Counted from the stretch's first letter, positions 18,528-28,024 are shown. The stretch: DNA of 64,000 nucleotides from an uncultured Eubacteriales bacterium (GCA_900316745.1 ONEB01000011.1:70105-134104), one strand, 5' to 3'. Made by a program: numbers and translations. The notes: a model not told the origin generated them from the letters alone.

Positions 18528-19268
18528 ATGGAAGATTCCCTTTTGCGGCGAGCGGAGGATCTGCTCGACCGCTGCGCGCGCACCTATACCGTCACGGCGA
18601 CCACCTTTCTCACGCCCGCCGAAGTCATGCAGCTTTCCGGCTGGGCAAAGCGCCGCGGCTGTACGCTGCTGCTCTCCGGCGGCGTGGAGAACACCGAGCG
18701 CAAGGTCGGCTTTTTCCTGCCGGACTGGCTCGCGCCGGAGGCGTTTGACGTAGCGGAGGAGATTCGCGCCGTGCGCATCACGCACCGCTTCGGCACGCTC
18801 TCGCACCGGGACTATCTCGGCGCCCTGCTGGGGCTTGGCGTCAAGCGCGAATGGCTGGGCGACATCCTCGTGGAGGACGGCGGCGCGACGGTATTCTGCC
18901 TCAAGAGCATCGAGCCGCATCTGCTCACGCTGGAGCAGGTCGGTCGCTGGGGCGTGAAGACCGCCCCGATCGCGCTGACCGATATCACGCCGCCGGAGCG
19001 AAAAGTGAAAGCGGTCAGCTTTACCGTGCAGTCCGCGCGCCTCGACGCGGTGACGGCGGGGCTGTTTCATCTCTCGCGCACAGCCGCCGCCGACCGCATC
19101 CGCGTGGGCGACGTACACTTAAACTACGAGCTCTGTCAGCGGCCGGACGCCGCCGTGCAGCCGGGCGACATTCTCTCCCTGCGCGGCAGCGGCAAGGCGC
19201 AGCTCACGGAAGTGGGCGGACAGTCGCGCAAGGGCAGAGTCTTTCTGACGGGAGAACTATGGCTTTGA
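18528..19268 (+). CDS. YlmH-family S4-domain RNA-binding protein
   Basis: The 246-residue protein has a YlmH N-terminal region (GFFLPDW, ITHRFGTLSHRDYLGALLGLGVKREWLGDI) and a C-terminal S4 domain from about 165 to 230 (SARLDAVTAGLFHLSRTAAADRI type helix-loop, then VHLNYEL). YlmH binds the large ribosomal subunit and can take part in ribosome-associated quality control in Bacillus subtilis. Usually ylmH sits in the cell-division cluster near sepF; here it follows the GTPase-nuclease fusion by six bases, which couples two ribosome-directed factors. Confidence 0.88.
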   Translation: MEDSLLRRAEDLLDRCARTYTVTATTFLTPAEVMQLSGWAKRRGCTLLLSGGVENTERKVGFFLPDWLAPEAFDVAEEIRAVRITHRFGTLSHRDYLGALLGLGVKREWLGDILVEDGGATVFCLKSIEPHLLTLEQVGRWGVKTAPIALTDITPPERKVKAVSFTVQSARLDAVTAGLFHLSRTAAADRIRVGDVHLNYELCQRPDAAVQPGDILSLRGSGKAQLTEVGGQSRKGRVFLTGELWL

Positions 19269-19274
19269 AAGCAT

Positions 19275-19306
19275 AAAAAACGGACGGCATAAGCCGTCCG
19301 TTTTTT
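19275..19306. terminator. Bidirectional terminator
   Basis: A 14-bp perfect stem, six A-T pairs and CGGACGGC, around ATAA, with AAAAAA on one side and TTTTTT on the other, separates the YlmH-type gene from the convergent nucleotidyltransferase. Confidence 0.9.
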
Positions 19307-19316
19307 CATGTGCAAA

Positions 19317-20219
19317 TCAGAATTCCTCGGGATACAGCCCCTGTTCGCGCAGCGCTTTCAGCGCCGCAACGACATCGGGCAGATCCTGCGGATAGGTCAC
19401 GCCGTGCCAGGCGTCATTCGTCTTCAGCACGGTGATCTCCGCGGTGCCCTCCTCGAGCTGGGCATTGACAACGCCGGGAACGAAGTATTCGCCCTTGAGC
19501 GGATTTTCAACCAGTGCCTTGTCCAGAAACGCCGGGAAGCGGCGCTCCAGCTCCCGCATATACAGCTGCGAGAAGCCCCAGAAGTTCATGCTCACGACCG
19601 TGTCGCCGGAGAGCTCGGTGAAGTGCTCGCCGTCCTCGGTGTAGGCAGCGTCGTTTCCGCGCTTTTCGATGTGCGTGCGCTCCGTGACGCCGACGAGCTT
19701 GCCGTCGCGCTCCTCGCAGACGCCGCGCGCGACGCTGCCGAACTCCGTGACCGTGTTGCGCAGGCGGAAGCCGACCATTGCGTATTCGCGCTCCGGGCGC
19801 TCCACGGCGAGGAAATCATACAGCACCTTGAACGCCTCAACGCCGTAGTAATCATCCGCGTTGATGACGACGAAGGGGCCGTCCACATAGTCCTTCGCGC
19901 AGAGGACTGCGTGCGCCGTGCCCCAGGGCTTTACGCGTCCCTCGGGAACGGCATAGCCCTCCGGCAGAGCGTCAAGCGCCTGCGGCGCAAAGCAGATCTC
20001 AAACTGCTCGGCAACCTTGGGGCCGATCGCCTCGGCGAACTGCTGCTCCATGCCGGGCTTGACGATGAACACGACCTTGCGGAAGCCCGCGCGATAGGCG
20101 TCAAACAGCGAATAGTGCAGGATGAAGTGGCCCTGATCGTCCACAGGCGTCGTCTGCTTTGGTCCGCCGAAGCGGCTGCCCATGCCGGCGGCCATGATCA
20201 CAAGACAGGGTTTGGTCAT
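19317..20219 (-). CDS. Sugar-1-phosphate nucleotidyltransferase family protein
   Basis: The 300-residue protein begins with MAAGMGSRFGGPKQ, the nucleotide-binding signature of the NTP-transferase fold, and has the metal-binding VINADDYYG near residue 120. Members couple sugar phosphates to UTP, CTP or dTTP to make activated sugars for envelope polymers. The exact substrate cannot be deduced. GGGAGG precedes the ATG. It stands alone between a bidirectional terminator and the tRNA-Thr terminator. Confidence 0.85.
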   Translation of the reverse strand: MTKPCLVIMAAGMGSRFGGPKQTTPVDDQGHFILHYSLFDAYRAGFRKVVFIVKPGMEQQFAEAIGPKVAEQFEICFAPQALDALPEGYAVPEGRVKPWGTAHAVLCAKDYVDGPFVVINADDYYGVEAFKVLYDFLAVERPEREYAMVGFRLRNTVTEFGSVARGVCEERDGKLVGVTERTHIEKRGNDAAYTEDGEHFTELSGDTVVSMNFWGFSQLYMRELERRFPAFLDKALVENPLKGEYFVPGVVNAQLEEGTAEITVLKTNDAWHGVTYPQDLPDVVAALKALREQGLYPEEF

Positions 20220-20246
20220 TTGGAAAAACCTCCCGAATCATTCTTT

Positions 20247-20277
20247 GAAAAAAGCCCCGTCAGAAGACGAGGCTTTT
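20247..20277 (-). terminator. Terminator of tRNA-Thr
   Basis: On the minus strand, AAAAGCCTCGTC pairs with GACGGGGCTTTT around TTCT, and the run continues as TTTTTT, directly after the tRNA. Confidence 0.85.
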
Positions 20278-20280
20278 CAT

Positions 20281-20356
20281 TGGAGCTAGTGATGTGACTC
20301 GAACACACGACCTGCTGATTACGAATCAGCTGCTCTACCGACTGAGCTACACTAGC
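20281..20356 (-). tRNA. tRNA-Thr (CGT)
   Basis: The minus strand folds to a 76-nt cloverleaf with acceptor GCTAGTG/CACTAGC, anticodon loop TTCGTAA (CGT), T-arm GTGTTCGAGTCACAT and encoded CCA. Confidence 0.95.
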
Positions 20357-20376
20357 ATTTGCTTTGCAGCTTTATT

Positions 20377-20405
20377 ACTATACCATGCGCATATCCAAAA
20401 GTCAA
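20377..20405 (-). promoter_or_regulatory. Promoter of tRNA-Thr
   Basis: TTGACT (20400-20405) and TATAGT (20377-20382) on the minus strand are 17 bp apart and end about 20 bp before the tRNA. Confidence 0.85.
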
Positions 20406-20847
20406 CCAAATTTTTCGTTCCATTCCAAATCGTATTATTTTGTGTTTCCGTTCGACATTTTCGCATATTTTGTCGAATAAGTTTATTTCTTGTTGAGCCG
20501 TTCAATTTTTGCACTTGTTACCTTTTCCGGAAAGTGCCGGTTTTTCAGGCTTTTTCAGTCTCGCAGAAAAAAATTTTTATTTACAAATCAATGACAGGCG
20601 GTTGTCATAATCCATATACATGAATCTTTTTCAAAAAGTTATAAACAGTTTCAACCGAGTTTTCAACATTGAATCAATCGTTGATTTTCAACATGAATTA
20701 GTTTCATTTCGAAAATCCGCAGAATCCGTAACGGAATTACAGTTGAAAAACAGCATCATTTTTGGTTTCCATAACGCCATGTCAACCCCTCCCGGTATCC
20801 GAACCAGTTTTTGCCTTGACAAGCAGATCACAGGGAGAGCGCCCGAG
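20406..20847. other. A+T-rich intergenic stretch without a gene
   Basis: About 440 bp between the tRNA-Thr promoter and the radC terminator. It is clearly richer in A+T than its surroundings and contains a short palindrome ATGACA/TGTCAT (about 20590-20607). The open frames here lack ribosome binding sites and recognisable sequence; I see no RNA fold that I can name. Confidence 0.6.
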
Positions 20848-20889
20848 CAAAAACACCGACGGCAAGCGCAGTGCGTTTTCCATCGGTGT
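20848..20889 (-). terminator. Terminator of the uvrB-polA-rimI-tsaD-radC unit
   Basis: On the minus strand ACACCGA (20889-20883) pairs with TCGGTGT (20859-20853), followed by TTTTTG. The stem begins at the radC stop codon. Confidence 0.65.
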
Positions 20890-21596
20890 CAGAGTATATG
20901 CGGCTGATATGGTTTGCGCGTATGGCTGAGAATTCCGCTGTCCGCCATGGAGATGAATTCCGTATCGGAAAGAATGATGTGATCGACCAGCGTGATGCCG
21001 ATCGTCGCGAGCGCCTGGCTGACCTGGAGCGTGACGATCTCATCCTCGCGCGAGGGGATGGGCGCGGCATCCGGGTGGTTGTGCGCGAGGATCACGCCCC
21101 GCGCGCCATTGTGGAGCGCAACCTCAACGACTTTGCGCACGGAGATTTCGACCTGCGTGGTCGCGCCGCGCGCTATCTCCACGCAGCAGGTGACGCGTTT
21201 GCGCCCGTCGAGGCACAAAAGATATACGCACTCGCAGTCCAGCCCATGATAGCGCGGGGCGAGAAACGCAGCGGCAGCGGCGCTCCCATCTACCACACGA
21301 TCACATTCGCTTTCCCGGATCTGGATACGCGAGGATATGGAGAACACAGCCTTCAAAAGCGTCGCCGCATGCTCGCCGACGCCCGGCACGGTGCTCAGCG
21401 CTTCGGCCGGCGCCTGAAACACACCGCCGAGCGAGCCGAAGCGGTCGATCAGGGCGTGCGCCGTGGCGTTCGTATCCGCGCGCGGGATGGCATAAAAGAG
21501 CAGCAGCTCCAAAATCTCATGATCCCGCAGCGCGTCGTCGCCCAATGTACGAAAGCGCGCTTTGAGCCGCTTTCGATGTCCGTCATGCGCGCCCAC
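20889..21596 (-). CDS. radC: RadC family protein (JAMM/MPN+ domain)
   Basis: The 235-residue protein has an N-terminal helix-hairpin-helix-like region (ELLLFYAIPR, then STVPGVGEH) and a C-terminal JAMM domain with the metal motif HNHPDAAPIPSRED. The family is named for DNA repair but its biochemical role is not settled. The gene overlaps the end of tsaD by 14 bases and closes the operon that starts with uvrB. Confidence 0.93.
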   Translation of the reverse strand: MGAHDGHRKRLKARFRTLGDDALRDHEILELLLFYAIPRADTNATAHALIDRFGSLGGVFQAPAEALSTVPGVGEHAATLLKAVFSISSRIQIRESECDRVVDGSAAAAAFLAPRYHGLDCECVYLLCLDGRKRVTCCVEIARGATTQVEISVRKVVEVALHNGARGVILAHNHPDAAPIPSREDEIVTLQVSQALATIGITLVDHIILSDTEFISMADSGILSHTRKPYQPHIL

Positions 21597-22611
21597 GGAA
21601 ATTAGCCTCCGAAATCTCCATATTCGCCCACGCGTTCAGATCCGTTCCCGCGCGCGCGCCGGCGAGATATTCATAGTATGCCTGGCTGCCGATCATGGCG
21701 GCATTGTCGCCGCACAGACGCATCGGCGGGACGTAGAGCGTGACATTTTCCTTATCACAAGCCCTCTGGAAATCGCCGCGGATGCGGGAGTTTGCCGCGA
21801 CGCCGCCGGCGACAGCGAGCTTGCCGTAGCCCAGCGTGCGCACCGCCTGCATCGTGCGCGGGACGAGAGAGTCGCTCACAGCGCGGCAGAACGAGGCCGC
21901 GAGCGAGGCGCGGTCGAGTTCCTCCCCTTTCTGCTCCGCCGTGTGCGCGAGATTGATCACGGCGGTCTTCAGACCGGAGAAGCTCATGTCATAGGGGTTG
22001 TCGTCCACATGGCCGATGGGCAGGATGTATTTGCGGTCGTCACCCGTCTGTGCAAGATCGTCGATCGGCTTGCCGCCGGGGTAGCCGAGCCCGAGCACGC
22101 GGGCGGTCTTGTCAAAGCACTCTCCTGCCGCGTCGTCGCGCGTGCCGCCGAGGATGTGCACATCCGTATAGTCGCGCACGTCGCAGATCAGCGTGTTGCC
22201 GCCGGAGATGGCAAGGCACACGAACGGCGGCTCCAGCTCCGGGTAGGCGAGGTAATTCGCCGCGATGTGGCCCCGGACATGGTGCACCGGGATCAGCGGG
22301 ACGCCGAGCGCCATGGCGGCGGACTTGGCAAAGTTCACGCCCACGAGCAGCGCGCCGATGAGTCCGGGCGCAGCGGTCACGGCAACGGCGTCGATGTCTT
22401 TGCGCGTCACGCCGCCCTTTTCGAGCGCGAGGTCTGCCAGCTGCGAGATAACCTCCACATGCGAGCGTGAGGCGATCTCCGGCACAACGCCGCCATAGAC
22501 CGCGTGCAGCGCAGCCTGGGAAAAGATCTGGTCTGTGACGATCTCGCGTCCGTCGCGCACGAGGGCGACAGCGGTCTCGTCGCAGGATGATTCAACAGCA
22601 AGGATCAGCAT
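21583..22611 (-). CDS. tsaD: tRNA N6-threonylcarbamoyladenosine transferase TsaD
   Basis: The 342-residue Kae1/Qri7-type protein starts MLILAVESSCDETAVA and contains the metal-binding HHVRGH motif near residue 110, SGGNT, and the GGVAANSRIR and CGDNAAMI segments. With TsaB, TsaC and TsaE it moves threonylcarbamoyl to A37 of tRNAs that read ANN codons. The partner rimI overlaps upstream by seven bases, while tsaB and tsaE are not in this window. Confidence 0.96.
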   Translation of the reverse strand: MLILAVESSCDETAVALVRDGREIVTDQIFSQAALHAVYGGVVPEIASRSHVEVISQLADLALEKGGVTRKDIDAVAVTAAPGLIGALLVGVNFAKSAAMALGVPLIPVHHVRGHIAANYLAYPELEPPFVCLAISGGNTLICDVRDYTDVHILGGTRDDAAGECFDKTARVLGLGYPGGKPIDDLAQTGDDRKYILPIGHVDDNPYDMSFSGLKTAVINLAHTAEQKGEELDRASLAASFCRAVSDSLVPRTMQAVRTLGYGKLAVAGGVAANSRIRGDFQRACDKENVTLYVPPMRLCGDNAAMIGSQAYYEYLAGARAGTDLNAWANMEISEANFRGRA

Positions 22612-23066
22612 GAAAGGGTTGCTCCTTTCCGGAATTTTGTCATCAAAAGCGCGTCCTCAGACGGCTTGTCATAGTAGTTTTTGCGGCGTCCGACCACCTC
22701 GAAGCCAAAGCCCTCATAGAGCGCGATGGCAGCATGGTTGGAGGGACGCACCTCCAGCGTCACGAAGGCGAGCTGCATCTGATCGGCGCGCGCCAGAAGC
22801 GACGCAATCAGCGCGCGTCCGACGCCACGCCTGCGGGCAGGCGGCGCAACGGCGACATTGGCGATATAGCCCTCATCGAGGACAAACATCATGCCGACAT
22901 AGCCCAGCACTGCCCCATCCTCAACCGCCGCGAGAAAGACATGGCGGTCTGGGTCGATCTGCGACAGGAGCTGCTCACGCGTCCACGGCATGGAAAAGCA
23001 GGCCTGCTCAATCGCCTCGATCTGCGGCAGCATGGTCTCGTCTGCGTTTACAACGGTAAAGCCCAT
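22605..23066 (-). CDS. rimI: RimI-type ribosomal protein S18 N-alpha-acetyltransferase
   Basis: The start at 23066 (MGFTVVNAD) has GGAGG just upstream and overlaps the polA stop (TGATG). The 153-residue GNAT enzyme shows the acetyl-CoA loop in VAPPARRRGVGRALI and the RimI-like ending (LEVRPSNHAAIALYEGFGFEVVGRRKNYY). It is expected to acetylate the N-terminus of ribosomal protein S18. The tsaD-rimI pairing is usual in bacteria. Confidence 0.92.
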   Translation of the reverse strand: MGFTVVNADETMLPQIEAIEQACFSMPWTREQLLSQIDPDRHVFLAAVEDGAVLGYVGMMFVLDEGYIANVAVAPPARRRGVGRALIASLLARADQMQLAFVTLEVRPSNHAAIALYEGFGFEVVGRRKNYYDKPSEDALLMTKFRKGATLSC

Positions 23067-25708
23067 CAATGCGCCTCCGCCCATGTCGTGCCGATCTTGG
23101 CGTCCACGGTGAGGGGCACGGAGAAGTCCGCGACGTGCTCCATCTCCTCCGTGAGCAGGGCGCGCACGCGCTCCGCCTCGTCCCGGGGACACTCGACGAT
23201 GAGCTCATCGTGCACCTGCAGCAGGAGCCGCGCCTGCAGTCCCTCGCGCTCAATGCGCTCGGCAACGCGCACCATGGCGGCCTTGATGATGTCCGCCGCC
23301 GTGCCCTGGATGGGCATGTTCAGCGCAACACGCTCGCCGAAGCTGCGCATGTTGAAGTTTGAGCTCTTGAGCTCCGGCAGATCGCGGCGGCGGCCATAGA
23401 GCGTCGTGACGAAGCCGTCCGCCTTTGCCTGCCGCTTGATGCGCTCCATATATTCGCGCACGCCGTGGTACTTGGCAAAGTAGCTCTCCATATAGGCCTT
23501 GGCCTCGTTCTGGAACACGCCGATGTCCTGCGCGAGCGAGAACGCCGAGATGCCGTAGACGATGCCGAAGTTGACGGCCTTGGCGCGCGAGCGCATGAGG
23601 GGCGTTACCTCCGCAAGCGGCACATTGAACACCTGCGAGGCCGTAACCGTGTGGATGTCCTCGCCGGAGTTGAACGCCGCGATCATCGTCTCGTCGCCGG
23701 AAATGTGCGCCAGAAGCCGCAGCTCGATCTGGCTGTAATCCGCGTCCACGAGCACCATACCCGGCGAGGCGACGAACATCTTGCGGATCTGCGCCCCCTG
23801 CGGACGGCGGATCGGGATGTTCTGCAGGTTCGGCTCCGTGGAGGAAAGGCGTCCCGTCGCCGTGACGGTCATCTGGAAATTCGTGTGGATGCGTCCGTCG
23901 GCGCTGATTTCTTTTAAGAGTCCCTCGGCATAGGTGCTCTTGAGCTTGGTGAGCGTGCGGTAGTCCAGCACGGCGTTGATGATGGGGTGCTTGTCGCGGA
24001 GCTTTTCGAGCACGTCCGCGTTCGTGCTCCATCCGGTTTTGGTCTTTCTGCCGGAGGGCAGCATGAGCTTGTCAAAGAGGATCGTGCCGAGCTGCTTCGG
24101 GGAATTGATGTTGAATTCCTCGCCGGCATAGTCCCAGACCATTGCCTGCAGCGCGGCGATGTCGGCGTTCAATCCATTGCCGAACTCGGTCAGTGCATCG
24201 CGGTCTACAAGGAACCCCGCCTCCTCCATGCGCGCGAGCACCGGGCAGAGCGGCAGCTCGATCTCCTCATAGAGCTTCGTCATGCCGAGCGCGGCGAGCT
24301 TTTCCGTCATGACAGGGCGCAGCGCGCCAAGCGCCGCCGCGAGACTCAGCCGCTCGGCCATGCGCGCGGCGTCATCCGTGCCGTCATCGAGCAGCGAAAG
24401 CTGCGTATCGGTGTCTGCATTTGCGCGCCACGGCTCAAAGCCGCAGTAGCGCACGCAGAGTGCGGGAATGTCATAGCTCCCCGCCGTCGCTTCCAGGAGA
24501 TAGGCCGCGAGCGCGGTGTCAAACGCCCAGCCTTTCGGCTCGACGCCGAGAGGCAGCAGCGCGCGCTGGAGGTTTTTGATGTTGTGCCCCGTCTTCTCGA
24601 TGGCGGGATCAAAGAGCGCGCGCAGCGCAGCGTCATAGTCGCCGCTGAACGTTTCCCGCGCAAGGTAATAGCCCTTGTCTCCTGCGTCGATTGCAACAAA
24701 GTCAAGCTCCGGCAGGCACCAGTAACATCCGCCCGTCTCCCTGAGCGCGTCGCGGGCAGAGTCAGCCTCTGCAGGAGTCGTGACCGGGACGCTCTCACAC
24801 GTGCCCTCGACCATCTGCGGCGCGGAGCTGTCCTCCGCGGGGCGCAGGCCCCACTGGTCAATGAACTTCGTAAAGCCGAGGCGCAGGAACAGGTCATACA
24901 GCTCCGGCTGATAATCGTGATCCCAGAGCGCCTCCTGCGGCTCAAACGGGATCGGCGCGTCTGTGCGGATCGTGGCGAGGTCATAGGAGAGAAACGCGCT
25001 GTCGCGCCCCGCCGCGAGCTTTTTGCGCACGCCGGGCGTGACGTCCAGCGTGTCGAGGCCGCGGTAAATGTCCTCCAGTGTTCCGAAGCGGTGGAGCAGA
25101 TCCATCGCGGTCTTCTCCCCCACGCCGGGGACGCCGGGGATGTTGTCGCTGGCGTCTCCCATGAGCGCCTTGAGATCCACCATGCGCACCGGCTCGAATC
25201 CGTACTCCTCCCGGAACACCTCGGGCGAATAGTCGATGGTCTCGGTCTTGCCCATGCGGGACTTTACGTGGCACACATGGGTAGAATCGGTAATCAGCTG
25301 AAAACTGTCCTTGTCGCCGGTGACGATGGTGCAGCGCCAGTCCTCCCGCTCGCAGATCTTGCCGACCGTGCCGAGGAGGTCGTCCGCCTCCCAGCCCTCC
25401 AGCTCCAGACGGCGGATGCCCATGGCGTCCAGCACCTCTTTCAGCAGCGGGATCTGCACGGCGAGATCCTCCGGCATGGGCTTGCGCTGCGCTTTATAGT
25501 CCGCGTACTGCTTATGGCGGAACGTCGGCGCTTTGAGATCGAACGTGACGGCGAGCGCCTGCGGATGCTCGAGCTCCAAAAGTCGGCGCAGGATCGTGAG
25601 AAAGCCGAAGACGGCGTTCGTGGGCGTGCCGTCGGGCGCGTTCAGCATCCGAATGCCGTAAAAGGCGCGGTTGACGATGCTGTTGCCGTCCAATATCATC
25701 AGTTTCAT
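23066..25708 (-). CDS. polA: DNA polymerase I
   Basis: The product from the ATG at 25708 (MKLMILDGNS) has 880 residues; a GTG five codons earlier, overlapping the uvrB stop, is a less likely start. The 5'-3' exonuclease domain (1-290) has conserved acidic residues (DGNS, WEADDLLGT, TGDKDSFQL, GDASDNIPG). The central region keeps the fold of a 3'-5' exonuclease but its metal residues are not seen (FVAIDAG in place of DxE), so proofreading is likely absent, as in Bacillus. The polymerase domain carries VDADYSQIELR, RSRAKAVNFGIVYG and LLQVHDE. It fills gaps after nucleotide excision and matures Okazaki fragments, which fits its place after uvrB. Confidence 0.97.
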   Translation of the reverse strand: MKLMILDGNSIVNRAFYGIRMLNAPDGTPTNAVFGFLTILRRLLELEHPQALAVTFDLKAPTFRHKQYADYKAQRKPMPEDLAVQIPLLKEVLDAMGIRRLELEGWEADDLLGTVGKICEREDWRCTIVTGDKDSFQLITDSTHVCHVKSRMGKTETIDYSPEVFREEYGFEPVRMVDLKALMGDASDNIPGVPGVGEKTAMDLLHRFGTLEDIYRGLDTLDVTPGVRKKLAAGRDSAFLSYDLATIRTDAPIPFEPQEALWDHDYQPELYDLFLRLGFTKFIDQWGLRPAEDSSAPQMVEGTCESVPVTTPAEADSARDALRETGGCYWCLPELDFVAIDAGDKGYYLARETFSGDYDAALRALFDPAIEKTGHNIKNLQRALLPLGVEPKGWAFDTALAAYLLEATAGSYDIPALCVRYCGFEPWRANADTDTQLSLLDDGTDDAARMAERLSLAAALGALRPVMTEKLAALGMTKLYEEIELPLCPVLARMEEAGFLVDRDALTEFGNGLNADIAALQAMVWDYAGEEFNINSPKQLGTILFDKLMLPSGRKTKTGWSTNADVLEKLRDKHPIINAVLDYRTLTKLKSTYAEGLLKEISADGRIHTNFQMTVTATGRLSSTEPNLQNIPIRRPQGAQIRKMFVASPGMVLVDADYSQIELRLLAHISGDETMIAAFNSGEDIHTVTASQVFNVPLAEVTPLMRSRAKAVNFGIVYGISAFSLAQDIGVFQNEAKAYMESYFAKYHGVREYMERIKRQAKADGFVTTLYGRRRDLPELKSSNFNMRSFGERVALNMPIQGTAADIIKAAMVRVAERIEREGLQARLLLQVHDELIVECPRDEAERVRALLTEEMEHVADFSVPLTVDAKIGTTWAEAH

Positions 25709-25719
25709 GGCTTGCTTCC

Positions 25720-27687
25720 TCACTTTTCCTTTTCGCCGCGCAGCTCGATGATGCGGTCACGCAGCACGGCAGCGTACTCGTATTCGAGCATCTGAGCGGC
25801 CTTTTTCATTTCCTTTTCGAGCTTTGCGATCTCGGCCTTGCGCTCGGCGGTGGTCATCTTTACGCCGTCGCGGCGCTTTTCGGTGACCTCGCCGGAGATC
25901 TCCAGCAGATCGCGCACGCTCTTGACAATTGTCTTCGGCACGATGCCGTGCGCCTCGTTGTACGCCTGCTGCTTTTTACGGCGGCGCTCGGTCTCGGTGA
26001 TGGCGGCGTGCATGGCGGCAGTCTCGCTGTCGGCATAGAGGATGACCTTGCCCTCGGCGTTGCGCGCGGCGCGTCCGATCGTCTGAATGAGGCTCGTCTC
26101 GCTGCGCAGAAAGCCCTCCTTGTCCGCGTCGAGGATCGCCACGAGCGAAACCTCCGGCAGGTCAAGCCCCTCGCGCAGGAGGTTGATGCCGATGAGCACG
26201 TCGAATTCGCCAAGGCGGAGATCGCGGATGATCTCCATGCGCTCGATGGCGGTGATATCGTGGTGCATATAGCGGCAGCGGATGCCGGCGTTGCCGAGAT
26301 AGGCCGTGAGATCCTCCGCCATTTTCTTTGTAAGCGTGGTGACGAGCGTGCGCTCGCCCTTCGCGGTGCGGAGGTTGATCTCCCCGATCAGGTCGTCGAT
26401 CTGTCCCTCCACGGGGCGGATCTCCACCTCGGGATCCAGAAGCCCCGTCGGGCGGATGATCTGCTCGGCGATCTGTCCCGCGCGCTCATATTCATACTGT
26501 CCCGGCGTCGCGGACACATAGACCGCCTGCTTGATCCGCTGCTGAAATTCCTCAAACTTCAGGGGCCTGTTATCGAACGCTGAGGGCAGCCGGAAGCCGA
26601 ATTCCACGAGCGTCTCCTTGCGGGCGCGGTCGCCGCGATACATCGCGCGCACCTGCGGGAGCGTGACGTGGCTCTCGTCCACGAACAGGATAAAGTCCTT
26701 CGGGAAATAATCCAGCAGCGTCATCGGCGCGGAGCCGGGGGCGCGCTCGGAGATGATGCGCGAATAGTTCTCAATGCCGGAGCAGTAGCCCAGCTCCTGC
26801 ATCATTTCGATGTCATAGTCCGTGCGCTGGCGGATGCGCTGCGCCTCGATGAGCTTGCCGTTTTCCTCAAACCACCGCACGCGCTCGTCGCACTCGCGGC
26901 GGATCTCCTCAATGGCGCGGCTCATCTTGTCCTTCGTCGTGACATAGTGGCTCGCCGGATAGATTGCGACATGGTTCAGCGTGCGGATCGGCGCGCCGGT
27001 GACGGGGTTAATGTCCGAGATGCGGTCCACCTCGTCGCCGAAAAACTCGATGCGCACGGCGTGGTCGGAGCTGTAAGCCGGCCAGATGTCGATCGTATCG
27101 CCGCGCACGCGGAACATGTTGCGCTCAAAGGCGATGTCGTTGCGCTCGTAGCGGATGTCGATGAGCTTGTGCATCAGCTCCTCCGGGTCGCGCGTCTGCC
27201 CGGGGCGCAGCGAGATGACCATGTTGGCATAGTCGATCGGGTCGCCGAGGCCGTAGATGCAGCTCACGGACGCGACGACGATCACATCCCGCCGTTCAAA
27301 GAGGCTGGACGTCGCCGAGTGGCGCAGGCGCTCGATCTCATCGTTGATGGAGGCGTCCTTTTCGATGAACGTGTCCGTATGCGGGATATACGCCTCCGGC
27401 TGATAGTAGTCGTAGTAGGAGACAAAATACTCCACGGCGTTGTCCGGGAAAAACTCCCGGAATTCCGCACAGAGCTGCGCCGCCAGCGTCTTGTTGTGCG
27501 CGAGCACAAGCGTCGGACGCTGCAGCCGCTCGATGACCTTCGCCATCGTATAGGTCTTTCCGGAGCCCGTGACGCCAAGCAGCACCTGCTCCTCGAGGCC
27601 GTTTTCGAGCCCCTGTGCGAGCGTATCAATGGCCTGAGGCTGGTCGCCCGACGGCGCGTAATCCGATACCACATGAAATTCCGGCAA
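25720..27687 (-). CDS. uvrB: Excinuclease ABC subunit B (UvrB)
   Basis: The TTG at 27687 is preferred: GGGGGAG lies six bases before it, and the product (655 residues, [24 protein letters not shown]) begins as UvrB usually does; a TTG five codons earlier would overlap that site. Walker [13 protein letters not shown], the beta-hairpin region [12 protein letters not shown], the DEAD-like DESHVTLPQ, helicase motif [12 protein letters not shown] and a C-terminal UVR motif are visible. UvrB verifies damage and recruits UvrC. The uvrA and uvrC genes are not in the window. It is first in the operon uvrB-polA-rimI-tsaD-radC. Confidence 0.97.
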   Translation of the reverse strand: MPEFHVVSDYAPSGDQPQAIDTLAQGLENGLEEQVLLGVTGSGKTYTMAKVIERLQRPTLVLAHNKTLAAQLCAEFREFFPDNAVEYFVSYYDYYQPEAYIPHTDTFIEKDASINDEIERLRHSATSSLFERRDVIVVASVSCIYGLGDPIDYANMVISLRPGQTRDPEELMHKLIDIRYERNDIAFERNMFRVRGDTIDIWPAYSSDHAVRIEFFGDEVDRISDINPVTGAPIRTLNHVAIYPASHYVTTKDKMSRAIEEIRRECDERVRWFEENGKLIEAQRIRQRTDYDIEMMQELGYCSGIENYSRIISERAPGSAPMTLLDYFPKDFILFVDESHVTLPQVRAMYRGDRARKETLVEFGFRLPSAFDNRPLKFEEFQQRIKQAVYVSATPGQYEYERAGQIAEQIIRPTGLLDPEVEIRPVEGQIDDLIGEINLRTAKGERTLVTTLTKKMAEDLTAYLGNAGIRCRYMHHDITAIERMEIIRDLRLGEFDVLIGINLLREGLDLPEVSLVAILDADKEGFLRSETSLIQTIGRAARNAEGKVILYADSETAAMHAAITETERRRKKQQAYNEAHGIVPKTIVKSVRDLLEISGEVTEKRRDGVKMTTAERKAEIAKLEKEMKKAAQMLEYEYAAVLRDRIIELRGEKEK

Positions 27688-27719
27688 GGCAGTCTCCCCC
27701 AAAGTAATCGTAATGATTT

Positions 27720-27748
27720 ATTATACCATTCCAAGCCCGAAAAAACAA
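27720..27748 (-). promoter_or_regulatory. Promoter of the uvrB operon
   Basis: TTGTTT (27743-27748) and TATAAT (27720-27725) on the minus strand are 17 bp apart, about 30 bp before the chosen uvrB start. No LexA-like box (GAAC-N4-GTTC type) was seen over it. Confidence 0.75.
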
Positions 27749-27766
27749 CATTCATCGGCGCAAAAA

Positions 27767-27900
27767 AGCCCTGCGCAGCAGGTGCTGCACAGAGCTTTCA
27801 AGGTGTCGACAAAGTGTCGACACCTTGAAAGCGTCGCCAATATGTTTGCTGCGCAAACAGCAATCTGTCAAAAAGCAAGAGCTTTTTGGACAGATTGAGG
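27767..27900. repeat. Cluster of four hairpins upstream of uvrB
   Basis: In order: an imperfect GCCCTGCGCAGCA/TGCTGCACAGAGC stem (about 27768-27795); a perfect 17-bp stem GCTTTCAAGGTGTCGAC (27794-27810) with 27816-27832; GTTTGC/GCAAAC (about 27844-27858); and AATCTGTC-AAAAAGC with GCTTTTTGGACAGATT (about 27871-27897). None has a long T-run in the needed direction apart from the A/T part of the last. Together with the terminator at 27995 the 300-bp spacer is almost wholly foldable. Confidence 0.7.
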
Positions 27901-27990
27901 CGACATTGTATTGAAATCGAGGCGGCCTTGCCCCTCGAGCTCCCCGCTGCTCTATCTCATGAGCCAGCAGCATAGGTTTGTCTACAGTCT

Positions 27991-28024
27991 GAAAGCCCTG
28001 TGCAGCAGTCTGCACAGGGCTTTT
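27991..28024 (-). terminator. Terminator of the TRAP transporter operon
   Basis: A perfect 11-bp stem, GCCCTGTGCAG (27995-28005) with CTGCACAGGGC (28010-28020), lies 13 bases beyond the permease stop on the minus strand; short A/T tracts flank it on both sides, so it could act in both directions. Confidence 0.75.

Noticed and set aside
16503..19118. 871-codon open frame on the minus strand
   Set aside because: Antisense to the GTPase-NYN fusion and the YlmH-type gene, both of which have strong family motifs.
20620..20907. 95-codon open frame in the A+T-rich spacer
   Set aside because: No ribosome binding site, no recognisable sequence, and it runs into the radC terminator.
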